Of a stretch of 64,000 nt of DNA, positions 17,117-26,556 are shown one piece after another; the stretch's first letter is position 1, and the number at the start of each line of letters is the position of its first letter. Made by a program: the position numbers and the translations under genes. This DNA is from Sediminicola sp. YIK13 (GTDB taxonomy: Bacteria > Bacteroidota > Bacteroidia > Flavobacteriales > Flavobacteriaceae), in contig NZ_CP010535.1 in NCBI RefSeq assembly GCF_001430825.1, positions 2,584,501 to 2,648,500 on the forward strand, written 5' to 3'. The notes beneath the pieces were generated by a model. It did not search any database, was not told the DNA's origin, and saw only the letters and a program-made list of their open reading frames with translations.

Positions 17117-19975
17117 ATGAAAAATTTCTTCTTATCCTTTATTTTGGTATCCACAGTAATTGGTACCGCTCAAATAGCCCCAACCCAAAAGGCTGACATT
17201 CAAAAAGCCCTCCAGCAAAAGGAATCCATGGACGCGAGTTCATTGGTGAAAAACATTCCTTTCAAAAATATTGGCCCCTCCATTATGAGTGGCCGCGTGG
17301 TTGATATTGATGTCAACCCTAGCAATCCAACAGAATTTTACGTAGGATATGCATCTGGTGGATTATGGTACACCAATAACAATGGCACATCGTTTACCCC
17401 TATCATGGACAATAGCCCGACCCAAAATGTGGGGGATATTGCTGTTGACTGGAAGACCGGGACTATTTGGGTAGGTACCGGGGAAAATAATGCATCTAGA
17501 TCATCCTACGCCGGGATTGGAATTTTAAAGTCCATCGACAAGGGCAAGTCCTGGCAACAAATGGGCCTAGAGGATTCCCACCATATCGGAAGAATAATCT
17601 TAAACCCGTCCAATCCAAAGGAAGTAGTGGTTGGTGTTACCGGACATTTGTACTCGCCAAACGAGGACAGAGGAATTTTTAAAACCACGGACGGTGGCAA
17701 AACCTGGAACAAAACCCTTTTTGTTTCCAAGGATGCGGGGATCATAGACGTGGCCATGGCTCCGAATAATTTCAATATCCAATATGCAGCTTCCTGGGAA
17801 AAAGATAGGAAGGCATGGGATTTTATCGGTAATGGCAATGGGTCCGGAATTTATAAAAGTACAGATGGAGGAACCACTTGGAACAAGATTTCCACTCCCC
17901 AAAGCGGATTTCCGACTGGCGAGGGTGTTGGTAGAATAGGCTTGGCCGTCTTTGATGAAAACACGGTTTACGCCGTTCATGACAGTCAGTTTAGACGTGA
18001 TAAAACCAACGGAACTGAAAAAAAATCCGAGGGTCTGAGCAAAGAGGATTTTAAAACCATGAGCGTAGAAACCTTCTTAAAATTGGAGGACAAAAAATTG
18101 AATGAATTCTTAAAGACCAATGGTTTTCAAGAAAAATACCGTGCCAATAACGTTAAACAATTGGTAGAAAGCGGTACTGTAAAACCCATAGATATCGCCA
18201 ATTATTTGGAGGATGCAAATTCCATGTTGTTTGATACGCCTGTGGTAGGCGCCGAAGTTTATAGAAGTGAGGATGGAGGAAAAACCTGGAAGAAGCGCAA
18301 TGAAAAATACATAGACGACCTATTTTATAGCTACGGGTATTATTTTGCACAGATTGCCGTTGATCCCAACAATAAGGATAAGGTGTATTTGGCAGGTGTT
18401 CCTATTATAAAGTCCGATGATGGTGGAAAAACATATACTTCCATCAATGGGGACAACGTGCATTCTGACCACCACTCCATTTGGATCGACCCAAATATGC
18501 CCGGACATATTGTGAACGGTAATGATGGAGGTGTAAACATCTCTTACGACGATGGCGCTCACTGGATCAAAAACAACACCCCATTCGTAGGGCAGTTTTA
18601 CTATATCAATGTGGACAATGAAGAACCGTATAACGTATATGGTGGACTTCAGGACAATGGCGTTTGGGTGGGTGCCCATAATGCCCAAGAGAACACAGAG
18701 TGGCACCAAGATGGACAATATCCTTGGAAATCGATTATGGGCGGTGATGGTATGCAGGTGCAGATCGATTCCAGGAACCACAACATAGTCTATACCGGAT
18801 ATCAGTTTGGAAACTACTATAGATTGGATTTGGAAAAGGACAAACAAACGTATATTCAACCCAAGCACGAATTGGGGGAAACCCCTTATCGTTTTAATTG
18901 GCAGACCCCAATTTTACTTTCCCCACATAACCAGGATATCATATATCTGGGAGGTAACAAATTACACAGATCCATGAACCAAGGCGATGATTGGGCAACT
19001 ATTTCTGGGGACCTGACCGATGGAGGCAAAAAAGGCAACATAGCTTACGGTACCTTAGCCACCATTTCCGAATCTCCCTTTAAATTTGGATTGATCTATA
19101 CAGGTAGTGACGACGGACTAGTTCAAGTAACACAAAATGGCGGCAACAGCTGGGAGCTTTTAAATCCGACCGGCAACAACAAACCCGCTGAACTTTGGGT
19201 AAGTAGAGTGGTTGCCTCACAACACAAAAAGGAAAGGGCATATGTCACCCTGAACGGATACAGATGGGATGACTTTACCCCTTATGTTTATATGAGCAAC
19301 GATTATGGGAAGACTTGGAAAAACATTGCAAACAATATTCCGATGTCTCCCGTAAATGTCATTATAGAAGACCCGACCAATGAAAAAATATTATATGTAG
19401 GAACCGACAATGGAGTTTATGTCTCTTTTGACCAAGGAGGTAGTTGGGAGGCTTTATCAGAAGGACTTCCAAAGGTCGCGGTGCACGATTTAAAAATACA
19501 GGCAAAAGCGAAGCATTTGTTGGTTGGCACCCATGGGCGAAGTATTTACAAGGCCGATATTGGGCACTTACAACAGATGAAGGAAAGTGACCTGAACAAA
19601 AATCTTGTGGTTTTCAAAGTAGAGGATATCAACCATTCCGAAAGATGGGGAAACTCTTGGAGCTCATGGTCCAAACCCAGCACCCCAGGAATAGACCTTA
19701 CATTTTATACAGCCAAATCTGGTGATTTTACGTCCAAAGTTTTGACCGATGATGGTATAGAGGTGAGTCAGGCTCAAATACAAGCTGATAAAGGCTTTAA
19801 CGTACTCTCTTATGACGTGGCGTTCTCCAAGGCTGGAAAAGCTGCATTTCTAAAGAAAAATAAAATGGAGTTGAAAGAAGCAGGAAATGGTAAGACATAC
19901 CTGCCCAAAGGAAAATACACCCTAGAGGTTTCTGGAAACGGGAGTACGGAAAAGGTGACTTTTGAACTCAAATAA
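17117..19975 (+). CDS. Secreted BNR/Asp-box repeat protein (VPS10/sortilin-like beta-propeller)
   Basis: A 952-residue exported protein: signal peptide MKNFFLSFILVSTVIGTAQ, then a large beta-propeller region with about ten Asp-box motifs (SIDKGKSW, TTDGGKTW, STDGGTTW, SEDGGKTW, SDDGGKTY, SYDDGAHW, SMNQGDDW, TQNGGNSW, SNDYGKTW, SFDQGGSW). A helical, Lys/Glu-rich insertion of about 75 residues (roughly 305-380) interrupts the repeats. The last 100 or so residues form a separate beta domain; no typical type IX sorting domain is recognisable. Such proteins are often called glycosyl hydrolases, but no catalytic residues are visible, so enzymatic activity is unproven. It stands alone with its own terminator. 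Confidence 0.88.
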   Translation: MKNFFLSFILVSTVIGTAQIAPTQKADIQKALQQKESMDASSLVKNIPFKNIGPSIMSGRVVDIDVNPSNPTEFYVGYASGGLWYTNNNGTSFTPIMDNSPTQNVGDIAVDWKTGTIWVGTGENNASRSSYAGIGILKSIDKGKSWQQMGLEDSHHIGRIILNPSNPKEVVVGVTGHLYSPNEDRGIFKTTDGGKTWNKTLFVSKDAGIIDVAMAPNNFNIQYAASWEKDRKAWDFIGNGNGSGIYKSTDGGTTWNKISTPQSGFPTGEGVGRIGLAVFDENTVYAVHDSQFRRDKTNGTEKKSEGLSKEDFKTMSVETFLKLEDKKLNEFLKTNGFQEKYRANNVKQLVESGTVKPIDIANYLEDANSMLFDTPVVGAEVYRSEDGGKTWKKRNEKYIDDLFYSYGYYFAQIAVDPNNKDKVYLAGVPIIKSDDGGKTYTSINGDNVHSDHHSIWIDPNMPGHIVNGNDGGVNISYDDGAHWIKNNTPFVGQFYYINVDNEEPYNVYGGLQDNGVWVGAHNAQENTEWHQDGQYPWKSIMGGDGMQVQIDSRNHNIVYTGYQFGNYYRLDLEKDKQTYIQPKHELGETPYRFNWQTPILLSPHNQDIIYLGGNKLHRSMNQGDDWATISGDLTDGGKKGNIAYGTLATISESPFKFGLIYTGSDDGLVQVTQNGGNSWELLNPTGNNKPAELWVSRVVASQHKKERAYVTLNGYRWDDFTPYVYMSNDYGKTWKNIANNIPMSPVNVIIEDPTNEKILYVGTDNGVYVSFDQGGSWEALSEGLPKVAVHDLKIQAKAKHLLVGTHGRSIYKADIGHLQQMKESDLNKNLVVFKVEDINHSERWGNSWSSWSKPSTPGIDLTFYTAKSGDFTSKVLTDDGIEVSQAQIQADKGFNVLSYDVAFSKAGKAAFLKKNKMELKEAGNGKTYLPKGKYTLEVSGNGSTEKVTFELK

Positions 19976-19987
19976 TTATGGTAAATA

Positions 19988-20022
19988 GGGATCAAAAGGA
20001 AGTTAAAATTTCTTTTGATCCC
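19988..20022 (+). terminator. Terminator of the BNR-repeat protein gene
   Basis: GGGATCAAAAGGAA (19988-20001) pairs, with one mismatch or G-U, with TTTCTTTTGATCCC (20009-20022), followed by TTTATTTTT. Confidence 0.75.
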
Positions 20023-20161
20023 TTTATTTTTGAAATCTTAAATTGCTCTCAAAAGGAAAATATTTGGCAACGTACCTTACCCAAATATGGTTAATGGTAG
20101 AGTTATTTCTTTAATACATCTATGCACTATAGAAAATATCTGGCTCAGATAGGTAAAATTT

Positions 20162-21058
20162 ATGGAAAGAAAAATTACATTTAAACGCCTATACGACCTA
20201 TTGCTGTCTGACAGAACCAAGGAGCGAAGTGAAAAAGTTATTCTCACCATCGCAATACTTAGTTTTCTAGTACATTTGACAATTATTTATTTGGTAGACT
20301 TTGGCCTGATCGAAAATTTTTCTGGTTCCGATCTGTTAAAAAACCCCATTGCTGCAATCTACACCCCATTTTCGTTTATTTTAATTTATGAAGTTTATCT
20401 CCTAATCTATTATTTACCCAGATCTTTTACCACGTACATAGGGAAACAATATGAGATCATTACCCTTATCATCATACGTCGACTTTTCAAAGATCTTTCT
20501 ACCCTTGAACTTTCTTCAGATTGGTTCCAAATAAAAGGTGACCTTCAATTTACCTATGACCTTGTGGCCTCCGTATTACTCTTTTATTTGCTTTATATTT
20601 TTTATGTGCAAAGCAAGAAAAAATACATTAGGGAGGAAGATGAAGGACAGGCCTTAAATATTGATCGATTTATATACCTGAAAAAATGGATTGCTGTTTT
20701 TTTGGTGCCCATTTTACTTTCTGTGGCAATGTATACCCTCTTCTTTTGGACATATGGCACTATCTATTCTATTGAACAACCCACAATATCCTTCAAAAAT
20801 ATCAATAACATTTTCTTTGATGAATTCTTCACCATATTGATCATTACAGACGTGATCTTACTACTGTTTTCTTTCTTCTACACTGACAGGTTTCACAAGG
20901 TAATCCGAAATTCAGGATTTATCATTTCTACCATTTTAATACGGCTTTCCTTTTCGGTTGATGGCGCTATAAATACAATTTTGATCATCTCAGCAGTCAT
21001 TTTTGGCCTTGTAATTTTAACCATTCATAACCAATACGAAAAGAATATTATTGATTAG
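20162..21058 (+). CDS. Multi-pass membrane protein of unknown function
   Basis: A 298-residue inner-membrane protein with about seven hydrophobic segments (approximately 27-50, 65-85, 98-110, 131-148, 171-196, 219-240, 250-285) and a short charged N terminus. Its most distinctive stretch is LPRSFTTYIGKQYEIITLI followed by IRRLFKDLS, in which polar and positive residues border a hydrophobic segment; the cytoplasmic loop KKKYIREEDEGQ separates the halves. I recall similar hypothetical proteins in other Flavobacteriia but know no function. It is monocistronic, convergent with the aspartoacylase-like gene. Not a recognisable transporter or channel family by eye. Confidence 0.75.
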   Translation: MERKITFKRLYDLLLSDRTKERSEKVILTIAILSFLVHLTIIYLVDFGLIENFSGSDLLKNPIAAIYTPFSFILIYEVYLLIYYLPRSFTTYIGKQYEIITLIIIRRLFKDLSTLELSSDWFQIKGDLQFTYDLVASVLLFYLLYIFYVQSKKKYIREEDEGQALNIDRFIYLKKWIAVFLVPILLSVAMYTLFFWTYGTIYSIEQPTISFKNINNIFFDEFFTILIITDVILLLFSFFYTDRFHKVIRNSGFIISTILIRLSFSVDGAINTILIISAVIFGLVILTIHNQYEKNIID

Positions 21059-21136
21059 TCCAAGACAATTGTCATTTTCCCACTTATTTTCAGTTTTCAC
21101 TTACTTCCAATAACATTATTAGAGTCTTCTAAAGTT

Positions 21137-22102
21137 TTACCTCCCAACATGAAAAAGGGCATCCCCTTGATTCACCACTGCCTGATTGTTGATACAAAAT
21201 ACAAATCCATCGTAGGGTGCCTTTATTTCCTTGTTATAAGTGGCAAAGGTATCGGCAACGATGCCCAATACCTGTCCTTTTGAAATTTCAGAACCATTGG
21301 TCACCTTTGGGATGAACATCCCTGCCGTTGGGGCCCGCAACCATTTTTTGGATAAGAGATATTTGCTTCGTTCTTGCTTTTTTAACAAAGGATTGATCCT
21401 GTCTATCATTTCAAAATTGATCATTACGTTTAGAATCCCTTGAATTCCCCGTTTGATTGCAAAATCATCAAAACGCATGCTTTCCCCTGCCTCATATACA
21501 ATCGTTGGAATTCCCTTTCTAAAGCTGGCCTTTCGAAAAGATTTATTGATCAGTTCGGAAGAAAAAGTTAGTGGGGCATTGAAGATATCCGCTATTTGCT
21601 TACTGGCCTGGTCTCCTTCCGTATACCGTACCTGAGGGAAGTTGTTATGGCGGGCACCACCGGTGTGAAGATCTATACCATAATCGATTTGTGGGAATAT
21701 TTCTGAAGTGTAGTGGTGGGCTATCCTACTGGCAAGAGAACCCGTTTTGCTTCCAGGAAAACTTCTGTTGACATCCTTGCCGTCCGGCACATCACGGGAA
21801 AAATGTATAAATCCAAAGACATTTAATAAAGGTACCACTAAAACTGCACCTCTTTTCACCTTGAAATATTTCTTGTGCAACATCCGTCGCACGATCTCAA
21901 TTCCATTGATCTCATCTCCATGAAGCCCTGCCTGAATAAGTACGGTTGGTCCAGGTTCTTTCCCATTGAAAACGTATATAGGGATGTCGATCATCGTTCC
22001 CGTTGGGAGTCGATCTATATTGATATGTAACAATTTCTGTTGTCCTGGAGCCACGCGCTCCCCCTTTATTACAATATCCTTATTTTCTTTAACTATTTCC
22101 AT
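21137..22102 (-). CDS. Succinylglutamate desuccinylase/aspartoacylase family peptidase
   Basis: A 321-residue zinc hydrolase of the M14 AstE/AspA family. The metal site is visible: AGLHGDEINGIEI supplies His and Glu, and IDYGIDLHTGGARHNNFPQ the second His; the catalytic Glu is in IPTIVYEAGES. A C-terminal beta domain with APTAGMFIPKV and IKAPYDGFVFC resembles a lipoyl/biotin-like fold as in relatives. The frame can be opened from a TTG at 22177, but a TACTTTTG element at 22159-22166 would place transcription start inside that extension, so ATG 22102 is chosen. Exact substrate unknown. Confidence 0.88.
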   Translation of the reverse strand: MEIVKENKDIVIKGERVAPGQQKLLHINIDRLPTGTMIDIPIYVFNGKEPGPTVLIQAGLHGDEINGIEIVRRMLHKKYFKVKRGAVLVVPLLNVFGFIHFSRDVPDGKDVNRSFPGSKTGSLASRIAHHYTSEIFPQIDYGIDLHTGGARHNNFPQVRYTEGDQASKQIADIFNAPLTFSSELINKSFRKASFRKGIPTIVYEAGESMRFDDFAIKRGIQGILNVMINFEMIDRINPLLKKQERSKYLLSKKWLRAPTAGMFIPKVTNGSEISKGQVLGIVADTFATYNKEIKAPYDGFVFCINNQAVVNQGDALFHVGR

Positions 22103-22158
22103 ATCCTTTTTCCTTATCCTATAACCAGAACTGTTTCCTGGCGCCTTAAATCTATCTC

Positions 22159-22166
22159 CAAAAGTA
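22159..22166 (-). promoter_or_regulatory. Putative promoter -7 element of the aspartoacylase-like gene
   Basis: Minus strand TACTTTTG matches TAnnTTTG, 56 bases before the chosen ATG; it argues against the longer TTG start. Confidence 0.5.
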
Positions 22167-22378
22167 AGTCTTCCCAAGGTTTAGTTCATAAGTTATGGGA
22201 TTATCTTTTAAAAAAGATAGCGACAAAACCACTCCTACATCGTTAAAAAAATGTAAAATTAAATTATGCTTTTGTTCAACATTTTTTAAAAAACTAAATC
22301 GTTTTCGCCCTAAAACTTAAACTTGTTGAAAAGTTCTTTAAACTGGTTCTAAATAATAGCAGTAATACCGTCTAAAGT

Positions 22379-22409
22379 TTGTTAATAACTCTCCTGTACT
22401 GTAAATTTG
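22379..22409 (+). promoter_or_regulatory. Promoter of the sdhCAB operon
   Basis: TTG (22379-22381), 20-base spacer, TAAATTTG (22402-22409): a full match to the Bacteroidota pattern, 19 bases before the sdhC ATG. Confidence 0.7.
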
Positions 22410-22428
22410 TCGTTAAAACTAATAACTA

Positions 22429-23097
22429 ATGAGTGGTTTGACAAAATCATCTATCGCCAGAAAAGTAGTAATGGCTTTATCTGGCCTTTTTTTGGTCTTA
22501 TTTCTTGGGCAACATTTTACCATCAACATTACCTCGGTAATTGCTCCCGACACTTTTAACGAATGGTCGCACTTTATGGGTTACAATCCACTGGTGCAAT
22601 ATCTACTTCAGCCGATCTTGATCGCCGGGGTGATTGTTCATTTTGTTATGGGCTTTGTTCTTGAAATCCAAAATAACAGAGCAAGAGGTGTAAAGTACGT
22701 AAAGTACAACGGCAGCTCCAACGCCCCTTGGGTGTCGCGAAATATGATTGTTTCAGGTGCTGTTATCTTGGCCTTTTTAGCATTGCATTTTTATGATTTC
22801 TGGGTACACGAAATGACCTACAAATACATTGAGAGCAATCCCCAAGACCCAACGAGATACTATGCGGAAACGGTAGAGAAATTCGAGCCGATTTGGCGTA
22901 CGGTTTTATATGTGATTTCCTTCGGTTTGTTGGCATTACATTTATTGCATGGCTTTGCCTCTTCCTTCCAAACTATGGGGGTAAACAACAAATACACTCC
23001 AGCCATTCAAAAGTTCACCAAGATCTATGCGATTGCAATCCCATTAGGGTTTGCCTTCATCGCCTTATACCATCACTTTAACCCAATTACACATTAA
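22429..23097 (+). CDS. sdhC: Succinate dehydrogenase cytochrome b subunit
   Basis: Membrane anchor of succinate:menaquinone reductase (complex II), single-polypeptide, diheme b type as usual in Bacteroidota. The 222 residues have five hydrophobic helices with His residues suited to heme ligation ([46 protein letters not shown]). It is the first gene of sdhCAB, 2 bases before sdhA, downstream of a good promoter. Confidence 0.94.
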   Translation: MSGLTKSSIARKVVMALSGLFLVLFLGQHFTINITSVIAPDTFNEWSHFMGYNPLVQYLLQPILIAGVIVHFVMGFVLEIQNNRARGVKYVKYNGSSNAPWVSRNMIVSGAVILAFLALHFYDFWVHEMTYKYIESNPQDPTRYYAETVEKFEPIWRTVLYVISFGLLALHLLHGFASSFQTMGVNNKYTPAIQKFTKIYAIAIPLGFAFIALYHHFNPITH

Positions 23098-23099
23098 TT

Positions 23100-25103
23100 A
23101 TGGGAATATTGGATTCAAAAATTCCATCTGGCCCTTTGGCCGATAAATGGACCAAACATAAAAATGCAATTGACCTTGTCAACCCTGCCAACAAACGGAA
23201 CATTGATGTTATCGTGGTAGGTACAGGACTTGCAGGTGGCTCTGCCGCTGCAACCTTGGCTGAGCTAGGTTATAACGTAAAGACTTTCTGTTATCAGGAT
23301 TCTCCAAGAAGAGCGCATTCCATTGCTGCCCAAGGAGGTATTAATGCCGCAAAAAACTATCAGGGAGATGGTGATAGTAACTACCGCTTGTTTTACGATA
23401 CTGTAAAAGGTGGAGATTACCGTTCCCGTGAGGCCAACGTTTATCGATTGGCTGAAGTTTCTGGAAATATAATTGATCAGTGCGTGGCACAAGGGGTTCC
23501 TTTTGCACGCGAATATGGTGGACTGTTGGACAACCGTTCTTTTGGTGGGGTACTGGTGTCACGTACCTTTTACGCCAAAGGGCAGACCGGACAACAATTA
23601 TTGCTTGGAGCTTATGCTGCAATGAACAGACAGATAAACCGAGGAAAAATCCAATCTTTCAACCGTCACGAAATGATGGATTTGGTAAAGATCGATGGAA
23701 AGGCCCGTGGAATTATTGCTCGTAACTTGGTTACCGGCGAAATTGAACGTCATTCTGCACATGCAGTAGTTTTGGCCTCCGGTGGATATGGGAACGTATT
23801 TTTCCTTTCCACCAATGCTATGGGAAGTAACGTAATGGCTGCATGGAGAGCACACCGAAGAGGAGCGTTCTTTGCCAACCCGTGCTACACACAAATCCAC
23901 CCTACCTGTATACCGGTTTCTGGAGAGCATCAGTCAAAATTGACCTTGATGTCAGAATCATTGCGTAACGATGGGCGTATCTGGGTGCCAAAGCATAAGA
24001 AAGATGCCGAAGCCATTAGAAATGGAAAATTAAAACCAATAGAACTTAAGGAAGAAGACAGGGATTACTACTTGGAAAGAAGATATCCGGCCTTTGGTAA
24101 CCTTGTTCCACGCGATGTGGCTTCACGAGCAGCCAAAGAACGTTGTGACGCCGGTTTTGGTGTGAACAAAACAGGAGAAGCCGTTTACTTGGATTTTGCT
24201 GCTGCAATCATGAGATATGGAAAGGAAAAAGCATTGACTTCCGGATTAAAGGATGCCGATGACAATACCATCCGTCAATTGGGTGAAGAGGTTGTTGAGG
24301 CCAAATACGGTAACCTTTTCCAGATGTACGAAAAGATTGTGGATGAAAATCCATACAAAACACCGATGAAAATTTACCCTGCGGTGCATTATACTATGGG
24401 CGGACTTTGGGTTGATTACAATCTACAGACTACCATTGAAGGGTGTTATGCTGCCGGGGAGGCAAACTTTAGCGATCACGGAGCAAATAGATTAGGAGCT
24501 TCAGCCTTGATGCAAGGATTGGCAGACGGATATTTTGTATTGCCATACACAATCGGAGATTACCTATCCAAAGATATTAGAACTGGAAAAATTCCGACCG
24601 ACTCTGCTGAATTTGAGGCAGCAGAGAAAGAAGTGCGCGATAGAATAACAAAATTAAAAGCAGGGAAGGGTACCCATTCTGTTGATTATTACCACAAGAA
24701 ATTAGGTAAGATCATGTGGAACAAATGTGGAATGTCCCGTAACGCAAAAGAGCTTCAAGAGGCCATTGACGAGATATCTGCCCTAAGAGCTGATTTCTGG
24801 GAAAATGTGCGTGTCCCTGGAAGTCCTGAAACCAAAAACCAGGAATTAGAAAAAGCTGGTAGAGTAGCAGATTTCTTGGAATTGGGAGAATTGTTCGCAA
24901 AAGATGCCCTATCTAGAAACGAGTCCTGTGGAGGTCACTTCCGTGAAGAGTATCAAACTCCAGAAGGAGAAGCCCTAAGGGACGATGAAAACTTTAAGTT
25001 TGTTTCTGCCTGGGAATACAAGGGCGAACCAAAAGATGCTGTTCTTCACAAAGAAGACTTGGTATACGAAAATATAGAATTGAAGACTAGAAGTTATAAA
25101 TAG
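23100..25103 (+). CDS. sdhA: Succinate dehydrogenase / fumarate reductase flavoprotein subunit
   Basis: Catalytic flavoprotein oxidising succinate to fumarate. The 667 residues carry the dinucleotide fold [11 protein letters not shown] (41-51), the covalent-FAD segment [15 protein letters not shown] with the attachment His at H73, the substrate-site HPT region ([11 protein letters not shown]) and the C-terminal [10 protein letters not shown] and [19 protein letters not shown] segments. It lies between sdhC (2 bases) and sdhB (53 bases). Length matches the Bacteroidota/epsilonproteobacterial type B enzyme. Confidence 0.96.
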   Translation: MGILDSKIPSGPLADKWTKHKNAIDLVNPANKRNIDVIVVGTGLAGGSAAATLAELGYNVKTFCYQDSPRRAHSIAAQGGINAAKNYQGDGDSNYRLFYDTVKGGDYRSREANVYRLAEVSGNIIDQCVAQGVPFAREYGGLLDNRSFGGVLVSRTFYAKGQTGQQLLLGAYAAMNRQINRGKIQSFNRHEMMDLVKIDGKARGIIARNLVTGEIERHSAHAVVLASGGYGNVFFLSTNAMGSNVMAAWRAHRRGAFFANPCYTQIHPTCIPVSGEHQSKLTLMSESLRNDGRIWVPKHKKDAEAIRNGKLKPIELKEEDRDYYLERRYPAFGNLVPRDVASRAAKERCDAGFGVNKTGEAVYLDFAAAIMRYGKEKALTSGLKDADDNTIRQLGEEVVEAKYGNLFQMYEKIVDENPYKTPMKIYPAVHYTMGGLWVDYNLQTTIEGCYAAGEANFSDHGANRLGASALMQGLADGYFVLPYTIGDYLSKDIRTGKIPTDSAEFEAAEKEVRDRITKLKAGKGTHSVDYYHKKLGKIMWNKCGMSRNAKELQEAIDEISALRADFWENVRVPGSPETKNQELEKAGRVADFLELGELFAKDALSRNESCGGHFREEYQTPEGEALRDDENFKFVSAWEYKGEPKDAVLHKEDLVYENIELKTRSYK

Positions 25104-25156
25104 GTTACCGCTGATGGTGGTTTATACTGCCAACTACTAACAACAAAGCAAAAGCT

Positions 25157-25903
25157 ATGAAGCTGAATCTAAAAATATGGCGTCAGAAAGATGCCAACAC
25201 AAAAGGCCAAATTAAGGATTATCCTATCGATGGTGTCGATGGGGATATGTCTTTCTTGGAAATGATGGACATCCTGAACGAAGACCTTATTACTAAAGGG
25301 GAAGAGCCTGTAGAATTTGACCATGATTGTAGGGAAGGTATTTGTGGGTCTTGTTCCATGCAGATCAATGGAGAGCCACATGGTCCAGATCGTTTGGTGA
25401 CCACCTGCCAATTGCACATGCGTAAATTCAACGACGGCGATACTATTGTTATTGAACCGTTCAGAGCCAAAGCTTTTCCTGTGATTAAGGATTTGATCGT
25501 AGATCGCAGCGCATTTGATAGGATACAACAAGCTGGTGGATACATTTCCGTGAACACCTCAGGGAACACTGTTGATGCCAATGCCATTCCTATCAACAAA
25601 GAAAATGCAGACGACTCCTTTTACGCTGCAGCCTGTATTGGTTGTGGGGCCTGCGTAGCTGCTTGTAAAAACGCAAGTGCTATGTTATTTACCTCTGCAA
25701 AAGTATCACAGTTTGCATTATTGCCTCAAGGACAAGTTGAAGCTACAGAAAGGGTTCAGAATATGGTCCGCCAAATGGATCTGGAAGGTTTTGGTAACTG
25801 CACCAACACCGGTGCCTGTGAGGTAGAATGTCCAAAAGGAATTTCTCTGGAGAACATCGCCAGGATGAACAGGGAATACCTAAGTGCCAATATAAAAGGA
25901 TAA
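25157..25903 (+). CDS. sdhB: Succinate dehydrogenase / fumarate reductase iron-sulfur subunit
   Basis: Electron-transfer subunit with three clusters: [2Fe-2S] ligands C58, C63, C66 and C84 (CREGICGSC and TCQLH), then C160, C163, C166 and C170 ([11 protein letters not shown]) and C215, C221 and C225 ([11 protein letters not shown]) for the 4Fe-4S and 3Fe-4S centres. It has 248 residues. It is the last gene of sdhCAB, followed by a strong terminator. Confidence 0.96.
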   Translation: MKLNLKIWRQKDANTKGQIKDYPIDGVDGDMSFLEMMDILNEDLITKGEEPVEFDHDCREGICGSCSMQINGEPHGPDRLVTTCQLHMRKFNDGDTIVIEPFRAKAFPVIKDLIVDRSAFDRIQQAGGYISVNTSGNTVDANAIPINKENADDSFYAAACIGCGACVAACKNASAMLFTSAKVSQFALLPQGQVEATERVQNMVRQMDLEGFGNCTNTGACEVECPKGISLENIARMNREYLSANIKG

Positions 25904-25938
25904 TCCTATAGAATAAATTTTTCTGTTATTTCAGAAGC

Positions 25939-25968
25939 AAACCCCATCCCTCTTAAGGGATGGGGTTT
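25939..25968 (+). terminator. Terminator of the sdhCAB operon
   Basis: A 13-bp perfect stem, AAACCCCATCCCT (25939-25951) with AGGGATGGGGTTT (25956-25968), around a CTTA loop. The T tract is short and imperfect. Confidence 0.8.
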
Positions 25969-26012
25969 ATATTTTCTTGTACCTGTGTTTTAAAAATACT
26001 TTATCTTTAAAC

Positions 26013-26492
26013 ATGTCCAAGATATATGATGAAGAACGAATTATAGTTCCTCGTTTCAACGAGGCATCCGGTTTTTACACCACTCCCGAACGCTCTAAAA
26101 TGATGGCCAAGATTCGGGGCAAAAATACCAAGCCCGAACTACAATTTAGAAAGGCCCTTTGGGCTGCCGGATTCAGATACCGGGTAGATTACAAAAAACT
26201 CATAGGCAAGCCGGATATTGTGCTTAAAAAATACAAAACTGTCATCTTTATAGACGGGGAATTCTGGCATGGTTACAATTGGGAAGAGCGAAAGTATAAA
26301 ATCAAGACCAATAGGGAGTTTTGGATTCCAAAAATAGAACGCAACCTACAGCGGGATAGGGAAGTAAATATCGCTTTGGAAACCATGGGCTATACAGTCT
26401 TTAGGTTCTGGGAAAAGGAAATTAAAAAAGAATTGGATGGATGCCTAGGACGAGTCATCTCACATCTGAAATCCATAGATCGCGGATACTAA
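26013..26492 (+). CDS. Very short patch repair endonuclease (Vsr) homologue, atypical
   Basis: A 159-residue PD-(D/E)XK-type nuclease of the Vsr family, whose members nick at T:G mismatches left by deamination of 5-methylcytosine. Recognisable are RSKMMAKIRGKNTKPELQFRK (in part: KIRGKNTKPEL, E42), IGKPDIVLKKYKTVIFIDG with catalytic D68, EFWHGYNW with H86, and NREFWIPKIERNLQRDRE. Compared with E. coli Vsr, the zinc ligands (C66, H71, C73) align with Glu, Tyr and Trp, and H64 aligns with Asp, so the structural zinc site is lost. No methyltransferase gene is adjacent. A longer start at TTG 25977 is less likely than ATG 26013. Confidence 0.82.
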   Translation: MSKIYDEERIIVPRFNEASGFYTTPERSKMMAKIRGKNTKPELQFRKALWAAGFRYRVDYKKLIGKPDIVLKKYKTVIFIDGEFWHGYNWEERKYKIKTNREFWIPKIERNLQRDREVNIALETMGYTVFRFWEKEIKKELDGCLGRVISHLKSIDRGY

Positions 26493-26556
26493 TTTCCCAA
26501 ATCTTAAGCACAAGGATATCGCCAAATTATCCTACTTTTATAATACAACCATTCCT

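Larger units (their letters stand above)
22103..22428. other. Divergent promoter region between the aspartoacylase-like gene and sdhC
   Basis: This 326-base gene-free stretch holds two opposing promoters (22159-22166 minus, 22379-22409 plus) and AT-rich sequence between. No RNA gene, repeat or small ORF that I can support was seen. Confidence 0.6.
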
